From: Mycolicibacterium tokaiense
Lineage (GTDB): Bacteria; Actinomycetota; Actinomycetes; Mycobacteriales; Mycobacteriaceae
Assembly (NCBI RefSeq): GCF_010725885.1
Contig: NZ_AP022600.1
Location: 4,836,001-4,900,000 of the forward strand
Length of the DNA: 64,000 bases
Direction: 5' to 3'
In this document: positions 33,368-42,321 of the stretch, in pieces
Numbering within the stretch: position 1 is the first letter of the stretch
How the letters are laid out: every line of letters starts with the position of its first letter
The notes under the pieces: generated by a model
The model's input: the letters and a program-made list of their open reading frames with translations, nothing else
Told to the model about the DNA's origin: nothing
The model's database searches: none
Made by a program: the position numbers and the translations under genes

Positions 33368-34767
33368 ATGGAACTGATCCTAGGCATTGATGTCGCCTGC
33401 AGGGCTGCTCATCAAGCGTCCCTGGCGCGCCCTGACGGGACCTTCGTCTGGACAGGTCGGCGATTCTTCACTCGCCCCGATGAACTCGAGAAGCTCTGGA
33501 CCGCTTGCGGACTAAAGAAGCGCGACACCGTACGCATCATCATGGAACCCACCCGCAACGCCTGGGCGCCGTTGGCATCGTGGTTCCGCCACCGAGGTGC
33601 ACGAGTGTCCATGGTTCCCACGACGCAATCTGCCGATCTACGAGCCTATTACTCCAAACACGCCAAAAACGACCACCTCGACTCCAAAATGCTGGCCCGG
33701 CTGCCACTCCTGCACCCGAAGGATTGCGCGATCACACCGGCGGCGGCCCGGCTGAGCCACTGCGCCGGATCGTCAAAATCCGATCATCCATCGTCAAACG
33801 CCGCACCGCGGTCTTTCAACGCCTCGATGCCCAACTGGAGTTGCTCGGCCCGGCCTGGTACGACGCCTTGAGTGCCCGATTCGGCAAGACCGCCCTAGAA
33901 CTGCTGGCCCGCTACGCCGATCCCAACACAGTGATCCGCCTCGGACATGCACGGCTGACCCGATTCCTGATCCGCCACTCCCGCGGCGCCTGGCGTGAAA
34001 CCTACGCCACCGCGATCCTCGCTGCAGCTCGGGAATCGTTGCAGCTGTGGGGCTCTGGCGACGACGCGCGCATCGATTTCGCCGAGTTGGCCGCCGATAT
34101 CGCCGTAGAAGCCGAACAAGCCCTTGCGTTGACCGAACAAATCGACGACCTCGATGAACGAGCCGCCAACCTCTACGCCGAAGCCGACCCCAACGGCATC
34201 ATCGCCTCCGCGCCCGGCGTCGGTCCGATCATTGGCGCCGTCATCGCCGGCCGTCTCGGGGACCCCCACCGATTCCACTCGTTAGCTGCCATCCGCGCCT
34301 ACTCCGGGCTGATTCCCAAGCTCAACCAGTCCGGGCAAACCCATCAACAGACCGGATTGACCAAGGCCGGCGATCCGCTGCTGCGGGAAGCGCTCTTCGC
34401 CGCCGCCGATCATGCCCGCAAGACCGATCCCCAGTTGGCCGCCAAGTACAAACGGCTCATGCAAACCGAGCGTCATCATGACTCAGCGCTCTGCCACATC
34501 GCCACCATACTGCTGACCCGTATCGCCACCTGCCTCCGCACAGGTCAGCCCTACAAAATGCGGGATATCGACGGCCGACCCATCCACGCTGACGAAGGCC
34601 GAAAATTGGTCACCGCCCACCACCGCGTCGACCAGAAGATTCGAGTCAAGGCCGCCGACACCCGCCGCACACAGCGACTCAAAGGAAGGACGGGCCGGGG
34701 ACAACAGGAGTCGCCAAGCGCTCCAATCCACCGGCCCGTCAACCACAGTCTAGAAGCCGCCTCATGA
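33368..34767 (+). pseudogene. IS110-family DEDD recombinase, single-base frameshift
   Basis: The N-terminal RuvC-like part begins 'MELILGIDVACRAAHQASL' and carries the acidic residues in 'IMEPTRNAWAP' and 'KNDHLDSKMLARLPLLHP'. The frame then continues one base out, from 'EGLRDHTGGGPAEPLRRIVK' to the Tnp_20 domain 'SAPGVGPIIGAVIAGRLGDP' and the catalytic Ser in 'GLIPKLNQSGQTHQQTGLTK'. The break is in the CCC run at 33715-33717, where restoring one C would give the family sequence HPEGLRDHTG. All catalytic residues survive, so a recent mutation, or a homopolymer sequencing error, is possible. No classical slippery heptamer is present. Confidence 0.87.
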
Positions 34768-34920
34768 CTTGACATCGCTTAGGAACTCAGAAAATGCGCC
34801 GATGTTGCATCAGATACTCAAGTGACACAGGGGATTTCACGTATCGGGGATACCAGCTGGGCCTCGGCCGCGAGAACTCGCACCGAGCCCGCGTTCGTGG
34901 CCCGCCGGTATCCTCAGCGA

Positions 34921-36357
34921 GTGGACTTCGTTACCGCACTCGAACTCGCCGATGTGGACGCGCTGGGGCAGGCGCAGCTGGTGGCCGCCCGCGAGGTGTC
35001 CGCGAAAGAACTCCTGGAGGCGGCCCTGCTCCGGCTGGAGGCCGCCCGGGGGCTCAACGCGGTGATCGCCGATCTGTTCGACCGGGCCCGCGAGGCGGCG
35101 GGCGCGTTGGAAGTGTCCGGACCGCTGGCCGGAGTTCCCTTCCTGCTCAAGGATCTGGGGGCGTCGCTGGCGGGGACCCCGGAGGCGATGGGCTCGCGGG
35201 CGCTGCGCAGCCACGTCTCCGCCGAGACGTCCTGGGTGGTGCAGCGGTACCTGGACGCGGGGCTGGTGGTGTTCGGCAAGACCAACACCCCGGAATGGGG
35301 CAACCACTGCACCACCGAACCGTCACTGTTCGGGCCCACCGTGAACCCCTGGTCCCCCGACGTCACGCCAGGCGGCTCCAGCGGTGGATCGGCTGCGGCC
35401 GTCGCCGCCGGTGTGGTACCGGCCGCGTCCGGCGGTGACGGCACCGGCTCGATCCGCGTGCCCGCGTCGTGCTGTGGGCTGGTGGGCCTCAAACCCCGCC
35501 GGGGCCGGTCCTCCTTTGCCCCCGACAGCGGTCATGGGCTCGAGGGTCTGGTCAACGGCCACGCGTTGACCCGGACCGTCCGCGACAGTGCCGCGCTGCT
35601 GGACGTGATCGCTGGCTCGGCGCCCGGTGATCCGTACACGGCGCCGTTGCCCAGCGGCGGCTTCCTGGCGGCGCTGGCGGACCCCGCGTCCGGGGTGCGG
35701 ATCGCAGTCTCGACGGAGTCGCCGTTCCCCGGGCCGGTCACCGATCCTCAGGTGGTCGCCACTGTGGAGAACACCGCGCGGCTGCTGGGCGAGCTCGGCC
35801 ACCATGTGGAGCCGGCCGCCCCGAGCGTGGACGCCGATGCGGTGGCCGACGCGATCGCGGTGCTGCACAACGTGAGCAACGCACAACTTCACGCGCTCGC
35901 CACCGATGTGCTGGGCCGGGCGCCCCGTGAGGACGAATTCGAGCCGAGCACCTGGGTGATGGTGCGCGAAGGATTTGTGACCACCGGGGTGGAGTACGCC
36001 GGCGCCATCGAGACCGTGCATGCGCAGACCCGGCGGTTCGCCGCAGGGATGACGGGTTTCGACGTGCTGTTGGTGCCCACACTGCTGACCCCGCCGCCGG
36101 GGTACGGGTTGCTGGACCAGCCTCGGGGCACCACCCGCGCGTTCTTCGACGTCGAGTTCGCCACGACGGGGTGGACCTCGCTGGCCAACGTGACCGGGTG
36201 GGCGGCGATCTCCCTGCCGCTGGGAATGACGGCGGACGGGCTGCCGATCGGGGTGCAGCTGATGGCGCCGGATGAGACGGTGTTGTTGGGGCTGGCCGCG
36301 CAACTCGAGCAGGCGGCCCCGTGGCGCGACCGGAAACCGCCGGCCTGGGTGGGCTGA
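34921..36357 (+). CDS. Amidase-signature family enzyme
   Basis: The 478-residue hydrolase has the Ser-cisSer-Lys triad: Lys in 'GVPFLLKDLGASLAG' (about Lys77), cis-Ser in 'TPGGSSGGSAAAVAAGVV' (about Ser152) and the nucleophile in 'ASGGDGTGSIRVPAS' (about Ser176). The C-terminal 'GWAAISLPLGMTADGLPIGV' is typical. It cleaves amide bonds of unknown carboxamides. I chose GTG at 34921, before 'DFVTALELADVDALGQAQLV'; the frame is open to 34822 inside the promoter region. The sequence upstream was split from its original context by the IS110 element. Confidence 0.92.
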   Translation: MDFVTALELADVDALGQAQLVAAREVSAKELLEAALLRLEAARGLNAVIADLFDRAREAAGALEVSGPLAGVPFLLKDLGASLAGTPEAMGSRALRSHVSAETSWVVQRYLDAGLVVFGKTNTPEWGNHCTTEPSLFGPTVNPWSPDVTPGGSSGGSAAAVAAGVVPAASGGDGTGSIRVPASCCGLVGLKPRRGRSSFAPDSGHGLEGLVNGHALTRTVRDSAALLDVIAGSAPGDPYTAPLPSGGFLAALADPASGVRIAVSTESPFPGPVTDPQVVATVENTARLLGELGHHVEPAAPSVDADAVADAIAVLHNVSNAQLHALATDVLGRAPREDEFEPSTWVMVREGFVTTGVEYAGAIETVHAQTRRFAAGMTGFDVLLVPTLLTPPPGYGLLDQPRGTTRAFFDVEFATTGWTSLANVTGWAAISLPLGMTADGLPIGVQLMAPDETVLLGLAAQLEQAAPWRDRKPPAWVG

Positions 36358-36379
36358 GACGGCGTGCGAGACTGTGCGG

Positions 36380-37300
36380 ATGGTTCCCGCGATCGAACGC
36401 CCGAAGTTGGAGGGCAACATCGCCGTTGGCCCGCGGCGGCGACTCGGTTTCGCCGAATTCGGTGATCCGCAGGGCCGGGCGGTTTTCTGGTTGCACGGCA
36501 CTCCCGGGGCGCGACGCCAGATTCCCACGGAGGCCCGCGTCTTCGCCGAGCAGCAGGGCATCCGGTTGATCGGGATCGACCGCCCTGGCATCGGTTCGTC
36601 AACGCCGTTCCAGTACGCCAATGTAGGCGAGTTTGCCTACGACCTGGAGACCATCGCGAACACACTGGGCATCGGCAAGTTCGTCGTGGTGGGGCTCTCG
36701 GGCGGCGGGCCTTACACCCTGGGTTGTGCTGCGGCACTACCCGATCGGGTGCTGGCGGTCGGGGTGCTCGGCGGGGTGGCGCCGACGGTCGGGCCCGACG
36801 CGATCGGTGGTGGCGTGATGGGCTTCGGTACCACCGTGGCGCCGTTGCTCGAAGTGGCCGGGTTCCCGTTGAGGATGGCTGCCACCGCGCTGGTCCAGCT
36901 GGCCCGGCCGATCGCCACGCCTGCGCTGTACCTCTACGCCCGGGTGTCACCGGAAGCGGACCGCCGACTGCTGGTGCGCCCGGAGTTTCGTGCCATGTTC
37001 CTCGATGACCTGCTCAACGGCAGCCGCAAACAGCTGGCGGCGCCGTTCGCCGATGTGGTGGTGTTCGCCCGGGACTGGGGTTTCCGGCTCGACGAGGTGA
37101 AGGTTCCGGTGCGGTGGTGGCACGGCGACAAAGACCACATCGTGCCGTTCGCACACGGCGAGCACGTGGTATCCCGATTGCCGGACGCCCAGTTGTTCCC
37201 GCTGGCCGGCGAGAGCCACCTGGCCGGGCTGGGCCGCGCCGAGGACATCCTGCGCACCATGCTCGATCTATGGGATGAGCAACTGCCGCAACAGATGTAG
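36380..37300 (+). CDS. Alpha/beta-hydrolase
   Basis: The 306-residue hydrolase has oxyanion motif '[13 protein letters not shown]' (about 35-47), '[13 protein letters not shown]', nucleophile elbow '[14 protein letters not shown]' (Ser about 104), acid in '[12 protein letters not shown]' and His in '[11 protein letters not shown]' (about His281). A hydrophobic cap ('[20 protein letters not shown]') covers the site. It starts 22 nt after the amidase stop, so the two could be co-transcribed, and its 3' end overlaps cinA on the other strand by 33 nt. Substrate unknown. Confidence 0.88.
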   Translation: MVPAIERPKLEGNIAVGPRRRLGFAEFGDPQGRAVFWLHGTPGARRQIPTEARVFAEQQGIRLIGIDRPGIGSSTPFQYANVGEFAYDLETIANTLGIGKFVVVGLSGGGPYTLGCAAALPDRVLAVGVLGGVAPTVGPDAIGGGVMGFGTTVAPLLEVAGFPLRMAATALVQLARPIATPALYLYARVSPEADRRLLVRPEFRAMFLDDLLNGSRKQLAAPFADVVVFARDWGFRLDEVKVPVRWWHGDKDHIVPFAHGEHVVSRLPDAQLFPLAGESHLAGLGRAEDILRTMLDLWDEQLPQQM

Positions 37301-38533
37301 GGCGATGGTGGTGGAGCGTTCCCGGATGTCGGCACGCTCGCCGGGCATCAGCCTGGTCACGGTACGGCCCCGGCCGTCGGCGGTCTGCACGCTGAAGCAC
37401 ACCGTACCCACCGGCTTGTCCTCGGTACCGCCGCCGGGCCCGGCGATGCCGGTGATGGCCACCGCGGTGTCGGCACCGAAGCGGCTGAGCGCACCGCGGG
37501 CCATGGCGTCGGCCACCGGCTCGGACACCGCGCCGTGTTCGTCGATCAGCTTCGGATCCACCTGCAGCAGTTGTGCTTTGGCGGAGTTGGCGTAGGCCAC
37601 CACCGAACCCAGCAGGTAGGCCGAGCAACCGGGCTGATCGGCCAGCCGGGCGGCCAGCAGGCCCGCGGTGCAGGACTCGGCGGTGGCGATGGTGCGCCCG
37701 GCCAGCAGTCCGGCCACCTGCTCGTCGATCAGGGCGCCGTCGGTGGAGAACACCTCGGCGGCGTGCCGCCGCTGCAGCAGGTCGAGCAGCTCGGCGTACA
37801 CCGGGGCGGCGTCGGGCTCGTAGCGGGTGACGATCTCGAGTTCGCCGCGGCGCAGGCACGTCGTGATCTCCAGCCGGTCGAATCCGGCCACCTCGGACTC
37901 TGCGTCGCGCAGGGTCTCGGCCAGCGCGGATTCCGGCAGCCCGAACATCCGGACGGTGCCCTGCTGGTAATGGGTGCGCCCGGCGATGGCCTGCTGCACC
38001 TCGGGCGTCTGCACGGCCGCGCGCCACATGGGTTGCAATTCCCTTGGCGGGCCGGGCAGTACGACCACCGTGGGGGCGCCCGTCACCACCACGCCGGGGG
38101 CCGTGCCCACCGGCGGGAGCACTGCGGCGCCGGCGGGGATCAGCGCCTGCTTGCGGTTGGCTGCCATCACCGCCTCGAAGTCGAGGTTGTGCCCACGGGC
38201 GGCGTTGAGCTTGCGGAGGATACCGGCGATGGTGTCTTCGAGCTCCGGGTCCAAGATCAGGTCCCGTCCGCAGAATGCCGCCACCACCGCCACCGTCATG
38301 TCGTCGGCGGTGGGACCCAGCCCGCCACTGGTGATGATCAGGTCCACCCCGTCGGCGGCCAAAAAGCGCAGCTGGGCCTCGATGTCCTGCGGCCGGTCGC
38401 CACACAGCGTGATGTGTGCCAGTTCGATCCCGAGTTCCAGCAGCTGGTCTGCCAGCCACGGCCCGTTGCGGTCCTGCACCCGCCCGGTCAGAACCTCTGT
38501 CCCCGTCACCACGATGCCCGCGCGTACCGTCAC
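37268..38533 (-). CDS. cinA: CinA family protein (COG1058 domain plus NMN-deamidase-like domain)
   Basis: The 421-residue protein has two parts: an N-terminal molybdopterin-binding-like/ADP-ribose pyrophosphatase domain ('[19 protein letters not shown]', '[17 protein letters not shown]', '[14 protein letters not shown]') and a C-terminal CinA domain ('[20 protein letters not shown]', '[19 protein letters not shown]'). In other bacteria these handle ADP-ribose and NMN in the NAD salvage cycle. The M. tuberculosis homologue is Rv1901. It starts with GTG at 38533. The length is normal for full-length CinA. Confidence 0.95.
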   Translation of the reverse strand: MTVRAGIVVTGTEVLTGRVQDRNGPWLADQLLELGIELAHITLCGDRPQDIEAQLRFLAADGVDLIITSGGLGPTADDMTVAVVAAFCGRDLILDPELEDTIAGILRKLNAARGHNLDFEAVMAANRKQALIPAGAAVLPPVGTAPGVVVTGAPTVVVLPGPPRELQPMWRAAVQTPEVQQAIAGRTHYQQGTVRMFGLPESALAETLRDAESEVAGFDRLEITTCLRRGELEIVTRYEPDAAPVYAELLDLLQRRHAAEVFSTDGALIDEQVAGLLAGRTIATAESCTAGLLAARLADQPGCSAYLLGSVVAYANSAKAQLLQVDPKLIDEHGAVSEPVADAMARGALSRFGADTAVAITGIAGPGGGTEDKPVGTVCFSVQTADGRGRTVTRLMPGERADIRERSTTIALHLLRQLLIP

Positions 38534-38552
38534 GCAGCGAGCCTACGCACGT

Positions 38553-39218
38553 TCAGCGCGGCGCTGCTCCGGGTGCCCGGACCACCATGGGCACCGCCGG
38601 GAAGTAAGCCGCCATCTCGCTGCGGCAGCGACGCAGTGCGGCGGTGCCGTAGCCCTTCTGGCGATGGTCGGGATGGATCCAGATGCGGACGTTGACCTCC
38701 CCGTCCACGAGCTCGCCGAAGGCCATCCCGACCTTCTGGCTGCCCTCCAGTGCGACGAACCACGCGGCCTCCTCGGCGCGCACCCGTGCGCTCGCAGCGC
38801 GGATCTCGTCGTCCAGACCTGCCGCCGGAGCGCCGGAACCGTCACCGGCAGAACCGATGTCCTGGGTGCGCGTGGCGAAGATGTCACGGTCGGTGTCCCC
38901 GTCGAAGGGGCGCAGGGTGAGGCTCTCGTCCAGGCTGGCGGGGCGCTCGCCCAGGGTGAAGGTCAGCTGGCTGTTGTCGTCGTCGAGTTCTTTGGCGATG
39001 GTGCGCCGCGACTGGCGGGTCAGCCGGTCGAACGACAGTCCAGCCACCGCCTCGGCCCCGCGGACGGAGATGTCCAGCAGCTTGGCGATGCGGGCCACCG
39101 CATCGGGGTGGTCTTCGGCGTCGACGATCACGTCGAGTACCTCGTGGCGCCGGTCCAGTGCCGTCAACAGGGCCTTGGAGATCTCGCGCCGCATCGTGGC
39201 GATGTCGTGGTCGGTCAT
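38553..39218 (-). CDS. GNAT acetyltransferase with a gyrase-A-like helical N-terminal segment
   Basis: Residues about 5-85 ('REISKALLTALDRRHEVLDV', 'DAVARIAKLLDISVRGAEAV', 'AGLSFDRLTRQSRRTIAKEL') closely resemble the coiled-coil segment of GyrA/ParC, where R-x-x-I-L-x-x-L-x-x-A, L-S-x-x-Q-A and L-x-x-L-T motifs occur in the same order. Residues about 100-221 form a GNAT fold: 'AAWFVALEGSQKVGMAFGEL' then the acetyl-CoA loop 'WIHPDHRQKGYGTAALRRCR'. The target of acetylation is unknown. It lies upstream of cinA on the same strand with a 19-nt gap. The start ATG 39218 is clear. Confidence 0.72.
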   Translation of the reverse strand: MTDHDIATMRREISKALLTALDRRHEVLDVIVDAEDHPDAVARIAKLLDISVRGAEAVAGLSFDRLTRQSRRTIAKELDDDNSQLTFTLGERPASLDESLTLRPFDGDTDRDIFATRTQDIGSAGDGSGAPAAGLDDEIRAASARVRAEEAAWFVALEGSQKVGMAFGELVDGEVNVRIWIHPDHRQKGYGTAALRRCRSEMAAYFPAVPMVVRAPGAAPR

Positions 39219-39286
39219 GTCGCAAGAGTAATCAGCAATTCGTGATTTGCCAGACCATCACCATCTCGGAGGTCGACACTGAAGAC

Positions 39287-40264
39287 ATGCGATCACCCGC
39301 CCGCCGACGCAGCGCGGCGCTGGTCGCCGCGGCGGTGCTGGTCGCGGCGCAGGCCGCGTGCGGCGGTGTGGCGCCCGCGCCGCCTCCGCCGGCTCCGCCG
39401 CCACCCCGGGTGGCCGTCGCGCTGGTCACCCACCAGGCACCCGGGGACACCTTCTGGGACCTGGTGCGCCGGGGTGCGCAGACCGCCGCCGACAAGGACG
39501 GCATCGACCTGCGGTACCTGCATGACCCCGATCCGGTGCAGCAGGCGCGCCAGGTCGACGAGGCGACGCGCCAGGGCGTGGCGGGCATCGCGGTCACGCT
39601 CGCCGACCCGGACGTGCTGGCGCCGGCGGTGCACCGGGTCGTCGACGCGGGTGTCCCGGTGGTGGCCGTGAACACCGGCATCGACACCTGGCGCGAAGTG
39701 GGTGCGGTTGCCTACTTCGGGCAGGACGACCTGGTGGCGGGCCGGGAGGTCGGCAAACTGCTGCAGCACGAGGGGGCGCGCGCCGTGCTCTGCGTCGTGC
39801 AGGCCCGGGCGCATGTCGGACTGGAGGCCCGTTGTGACGGCGCGGCGCAGACGTTCCCCGGCCCGGTGCACAAGCTCTATGTCGACGGGACCCGGCCGCC
39901 GGCGGTGAAGGCGGACCTGGTGTCCACACTGCAGCGCGACCGGTCCGTCGACCGGGTGCTGACCCTGGGTGCTCCGGTCGCCCTGACCGCTCTGCAGGCC
40001 GTCGGCGAAGCCAACAGCTACGCGAAGGTGGTCACCTTCGACACCAACCCCGGAGTGTTGGACGCGGTGGAATTGGGTGTCATCGGCTGGGCCGTGGATC
40101 AGCAGCCGTTTTTGCAGGGCTATCTGGCCGTCAGTGCGTTGTGGCTGTACCTGACCAACGGCAACGTCATCGGCGGCGGCCTGCCGACGCTGACCGGGCC
40201 GTCGTTCGTCGACGAATCCAACGTGGCGACGGTGGCGCAGCGGGCCCAGGCGGGCACCCGCTGA
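39287..40264 (+). CDS. RbsB-like periplasmic sugar-binding lipoprotein
   Basis: A 325-residue receptor with a lipoprotein signal (about 1-25, ending 'VAAQAAC'), a Pro-rich tether ('APAPPPPAPPPPR') and a type 1 periplasmic-binding domain: 'VAVALVTHQAPGDTFWDLVR', 'AAQTFPGPVHKLYVDG', 'VTFDTNPGVLDAVELG', 'AVDQQPFLQGYLAVSAL'. The conserved D/N and aromatic residues at domain hinges fit binding of a monosaccharide or inositol-like ligand. No permease or ATPase lies on this strand. Its stop is 3 nt from the stop of a second RbsB-like gene on the other strand. Confidence 0.87.
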   Translation: MRSPARRRSAALVAAAVLVAAQAACGGVAPAPPPPAPPPPRVAVALVTHQAPGDTFWDLVRRGAQTAADKDGIDLRYLHDPDPVQQARQVDEATRQGVAGIAVTLADPDVLAPAVHRVVDAGVPVVAVNTGIDTWREVGAVAYFGQDDLVAGREVGKLLQHEGARAVLCVVQARAHVGLEARCDGAAQTFPGPVHKLYVDGTRPPAVKADLVSTLQRDRSVDRVLTLGAPVALTALQAVGEANSYAKVVTFDTNPGVLDAVELGVIGWAVDQQPFLQGYLAVSALWLYLTNGNVIGGGLPTLTGPSFVDESNVATVAQRAQAGTR

Positions 40265-40267
40265 CCG

Positions 40268-41245
40268 TCAGCAGGTGGCCTTGTACTCGTACTGGTCGGC
40301 TTTGTCGTTCTCCCCTTCCCGGACGGTCACCAGCTCGGTGGTGACGGTCGGTTCAACCTGCTCGCCGTCCAGAAGGGCCTTGAGGGTCTGCATCGCCACG
40401 GCGCCTTGTTCCGTAGGGTTCTGCGCGATGAGGGCCTGGATGGAGCCGTTCTTCAACGCATTCACCTCGGCAGTCGCCGCGTCGTAGGCGACGACCTTGA
40501 CCCGGCCCACGGCGTCGGCCTGCTGGAGCCCGGTGACGGTTCCGATGGCGCCCTGGTCGTTGGTGACGAAGATGGCGGCAAGGTCGGGGTGGGCGGCGAG
40601 GGTGGCAGTGACGATCTGGGCGGCCTTGGCGGGGTCGTTGGACTGGTACTGCGCGCCCAGGTACTCGAGCCCGGAGAACTTCGCCAGGGCATCGACGAAA
40701 CCCTGGGTGCGTTGGTCCTGGGCGGTGGATCCGGGTGGCTGGGTGATGACCAGAACCTTTCCGGTGCCGTCGGTCAACCGGTTCACCTCCTCTGCGGCCA
40801 TCGCGCCACCGGCGATGTTGTCGGTGACAACCTGGGTCTCTGCCACATCCGGATCGGCCAGCGTCTGGTCGACGGTGATGAGCTTGGTCCCGCTGGCGGC
40901 GAGCTGCTCCAGTGGCGGAATCAGCGCTTGCGCATCCGTGGGCACCACCGCAGCCGCCGCCGGGCGGCTGGCGGTCACCGCATTGACCACCGGGATCTGG
41001 GCGTCGGCGGCGAATGTGCTGGGGGCGGTGACGTCGAGGGTGAGCCCCAATTTCTCGGCCTCGGCCTCGGCGCCGCAGGACAGCGCCTCGTAGAACGGGC
41101 TGCCGCTGGTGCCCAGAACGAGCGCGACGTTGTTGCCCTCGGGGGTGGGCGCTCCGGCGTTCTGCGACGAACCGCTGGTGCATCCGACCACCGCGCACGC
41201 GATGGAGCCGGTCACGAAAATGGTTGACAATACGGATCTCTGCAT
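40268..41245 (-). CDS. RbsB-like substrate-binding lipoprotein of the BtpA/PfkB operon
   Basis: A 325-residue receptor with lipobox 'ACAVVGC' (Cys about 22) and a type 1 periplasmic-binding fold: 'NNVALVLGTSGSPFYEALSC', 'ITQPPGSTAQDQRTQGFVDA' and 'VVAYDAATAEVNALKNGSIQ'. It ends 'KADQYEYKATC' with a C-terminal Cys that could pair with another Cys. It is the last gene of the operon, 20 nt after the permease, and delivers the substrate to that permease. Ligand unknown; the downstream enzymes suggest a sugar or sugar-like compound. Confidence 0.9.
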   Translation of the reverse strand: MQRSVLSTIFVTGSIACAVVGCTSGSSQNAGAPTPEGNNVALVLGTSGSPFYEALSCGAEAEAEKLGLTLDVTAPSTFAADAQIPVVNAVTASRPAAAAVVPTDAQALIPPLEQLAASGTKLITVDQTLADPDVAETQVVTDNIAGGAMAAEEVNRLTDGTGKVLVITQPPGSTAQDQRTQGFVDALAKFSGLEYLGAQYQSNDPAKAAQIVTATLAAHPDLAAIFVTNDQGAIGTVTGLQQADAVGRVKVVAYDAATAEVNALKNGSIQALIAQNPTEQGAVAMQTLKALLDGEQVEPTVTTELVTVREGENDKADQYEYKATC

Positions 41246-41265
41246 GGCTTTTCCTTCGTGGTCGA

Positions 41266-42321
41266 TCAGGACAGAATTCGGTTACGTCGTTTGAGTTGGT
41301 CGACGTAGACGGCGAGGATCAGAACCGCGCCCATGGCGACGGTCTGCCAGAACGGCGGGATGCCGGTGATGACGAATCCGTTGAGCAGGACGATGGGGAT
41401 GAACACCCCGATGACCGTGCCCAGGATGGAGCCGATGCCGCCGAAGAGGCTGGTGCCTCCCAGCACCACGGCCGAGATGGTGGCCAGGTTGTCCGCCGTG
41501 TGCCCCCCGATGGTGGTGGTGGAGAACCTGGCTACCGACATGACGGCGGCGAGCCCGGCCAGACCGCCCGCAAGGGCGTACACCTTGATGATCTGCGCCC
41601 GTAGTGGAACCCCGGATCGTCGAGCTGCCTCCGAGCTGGAGCCCACGGCGAAGACCCACCGTCCGAATCGGGTGCGGTGCAGGATGATCCCGGCCACCAG
41701 CGCCACCGCCAGTGCGATCACCACCAGCACGGGGATGCCGGCCACAGCGCCGTTGCCCACGTGGTCGACGAGGATCTGCGGTACCGCCCGCACGTCCTGG
41801 CCGTTGGTCAGGAGCTGGGCCACGCCCAGGGCGATGCCCATGGTGCCGAGGGTGACGATGAGGGCCGGGATCCGGGCGTACGACACTAGCAGCCCGTTGA
41901 TCACGCCGAAGAGCAGACCGGCCAGGATCGAGGCCAGGGTGCCGATTGCGATCACTGCCCACCCTGCATCCGTGGTTCCGTAGGTGGCTCCGTCGGCGCC
42001 GGACAGTGCGAGCATCACCTGCGTACCCACGACGGAGGCGAACACCAGTACAGACCCCACAGACAGATCGATCCCGGCGGTGATGATGACGTAGGTCTGT
42101 CCGACGGCGAGGACCAACAGGATGGCCGCGTCGACTGCGAGGGTGGACAGGTTGTAGCCGGTGGCGAATCGGCCGGGTTGGGTGATGGTGAAGAAGGCCA
42201 GCAGGGCCACCAGGAACAACAGCACCCAGCCACCGCCCAGCCACTGGGTCAGCCGTTCACCGAGGGAGTGGGTGGAGGATGTGGGCACCACGGCGGTGGG
42301 CGCCTGCTCAGTCGAATTCAT
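41266..42321 (-). CDS. RbsC-type sugar ABC permease
   Basis: A 351-residue membrane protein with about ten hydrophobic helices. It contains the RbsC/BPD_transp_2 signatures 'YVIITAGIDLSVGSVLVFAS' (about 83-102), 'GLLVSYARIPALIVTLGTMG', 'GSSSEAARRSGVP' and 'GGTSLFGGIGSILGTVIGVF'. It starts at the ATG 42321 overlapping the ATPase stop by 4 nt. Only one permease gene is present, consistent with a homodimeric RbsC-type channel. Confidence 0.92.
   Translation of the reverse strand: MNSTEQAPTAVVPTSSTHSLGERLTQWLGGGWVLLFLVALLAFFTITQPGRFATGYNLSTLAVDAAILLVLAVGQTYVIITAGIDLSVGSVLVFASVVGTQVMLALSGADGATYGTTDAGWAVIAIGTLASILAGLLFGVINGLLVSYARIPALIVTLGTMGIALGVAQLLTNGQDVRAVPQILVDHVGNGAVAGIPVLVVIALAVALVAGIILHRTRFGRWVFAVGSSSEAARRSGVPLRAQIIKVYALAGGLAGLAAVMSVARFSTTTIGGHTADNLATISAVVLGGTSLFGGIGSILGTVIGVFIPIVLLNGFVITGIPPFWQTVAMGAVLILAVYVDQLKRRNRILS

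Larger units (their letters stand above)
33149..34786 (+). mobile_element. IS110-family insertion sequence, about 1.64 kb
   Basis: The element contains a DEDD-type recombinase gene, a long 5' non-coding end (about 220 bp) and a very short 3' end (about 19 bp), the IS110-group layout. The ends were placed by the shared AC dinucleotide (33147-33148 and 34785-34786) and by agreement with guide-like stretches of the 5' non-coding RNA candidate. No terminal inverted repeats are seen, as usual for this family. The empty site would read GACCACCG-AC-TCAGAAAA. Insertion lies between the broken DUF222 gene and the amidase gene. Confidence 0.75.

Noticed and set aside
33715..33735. Programmed frameshift in the IS110 recombinase
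   Set aside because: There is no X-XXY-YYZ slippery heptamer, and IS110 recombinases are normally one frame, so mutation or sequencing error is simpler.
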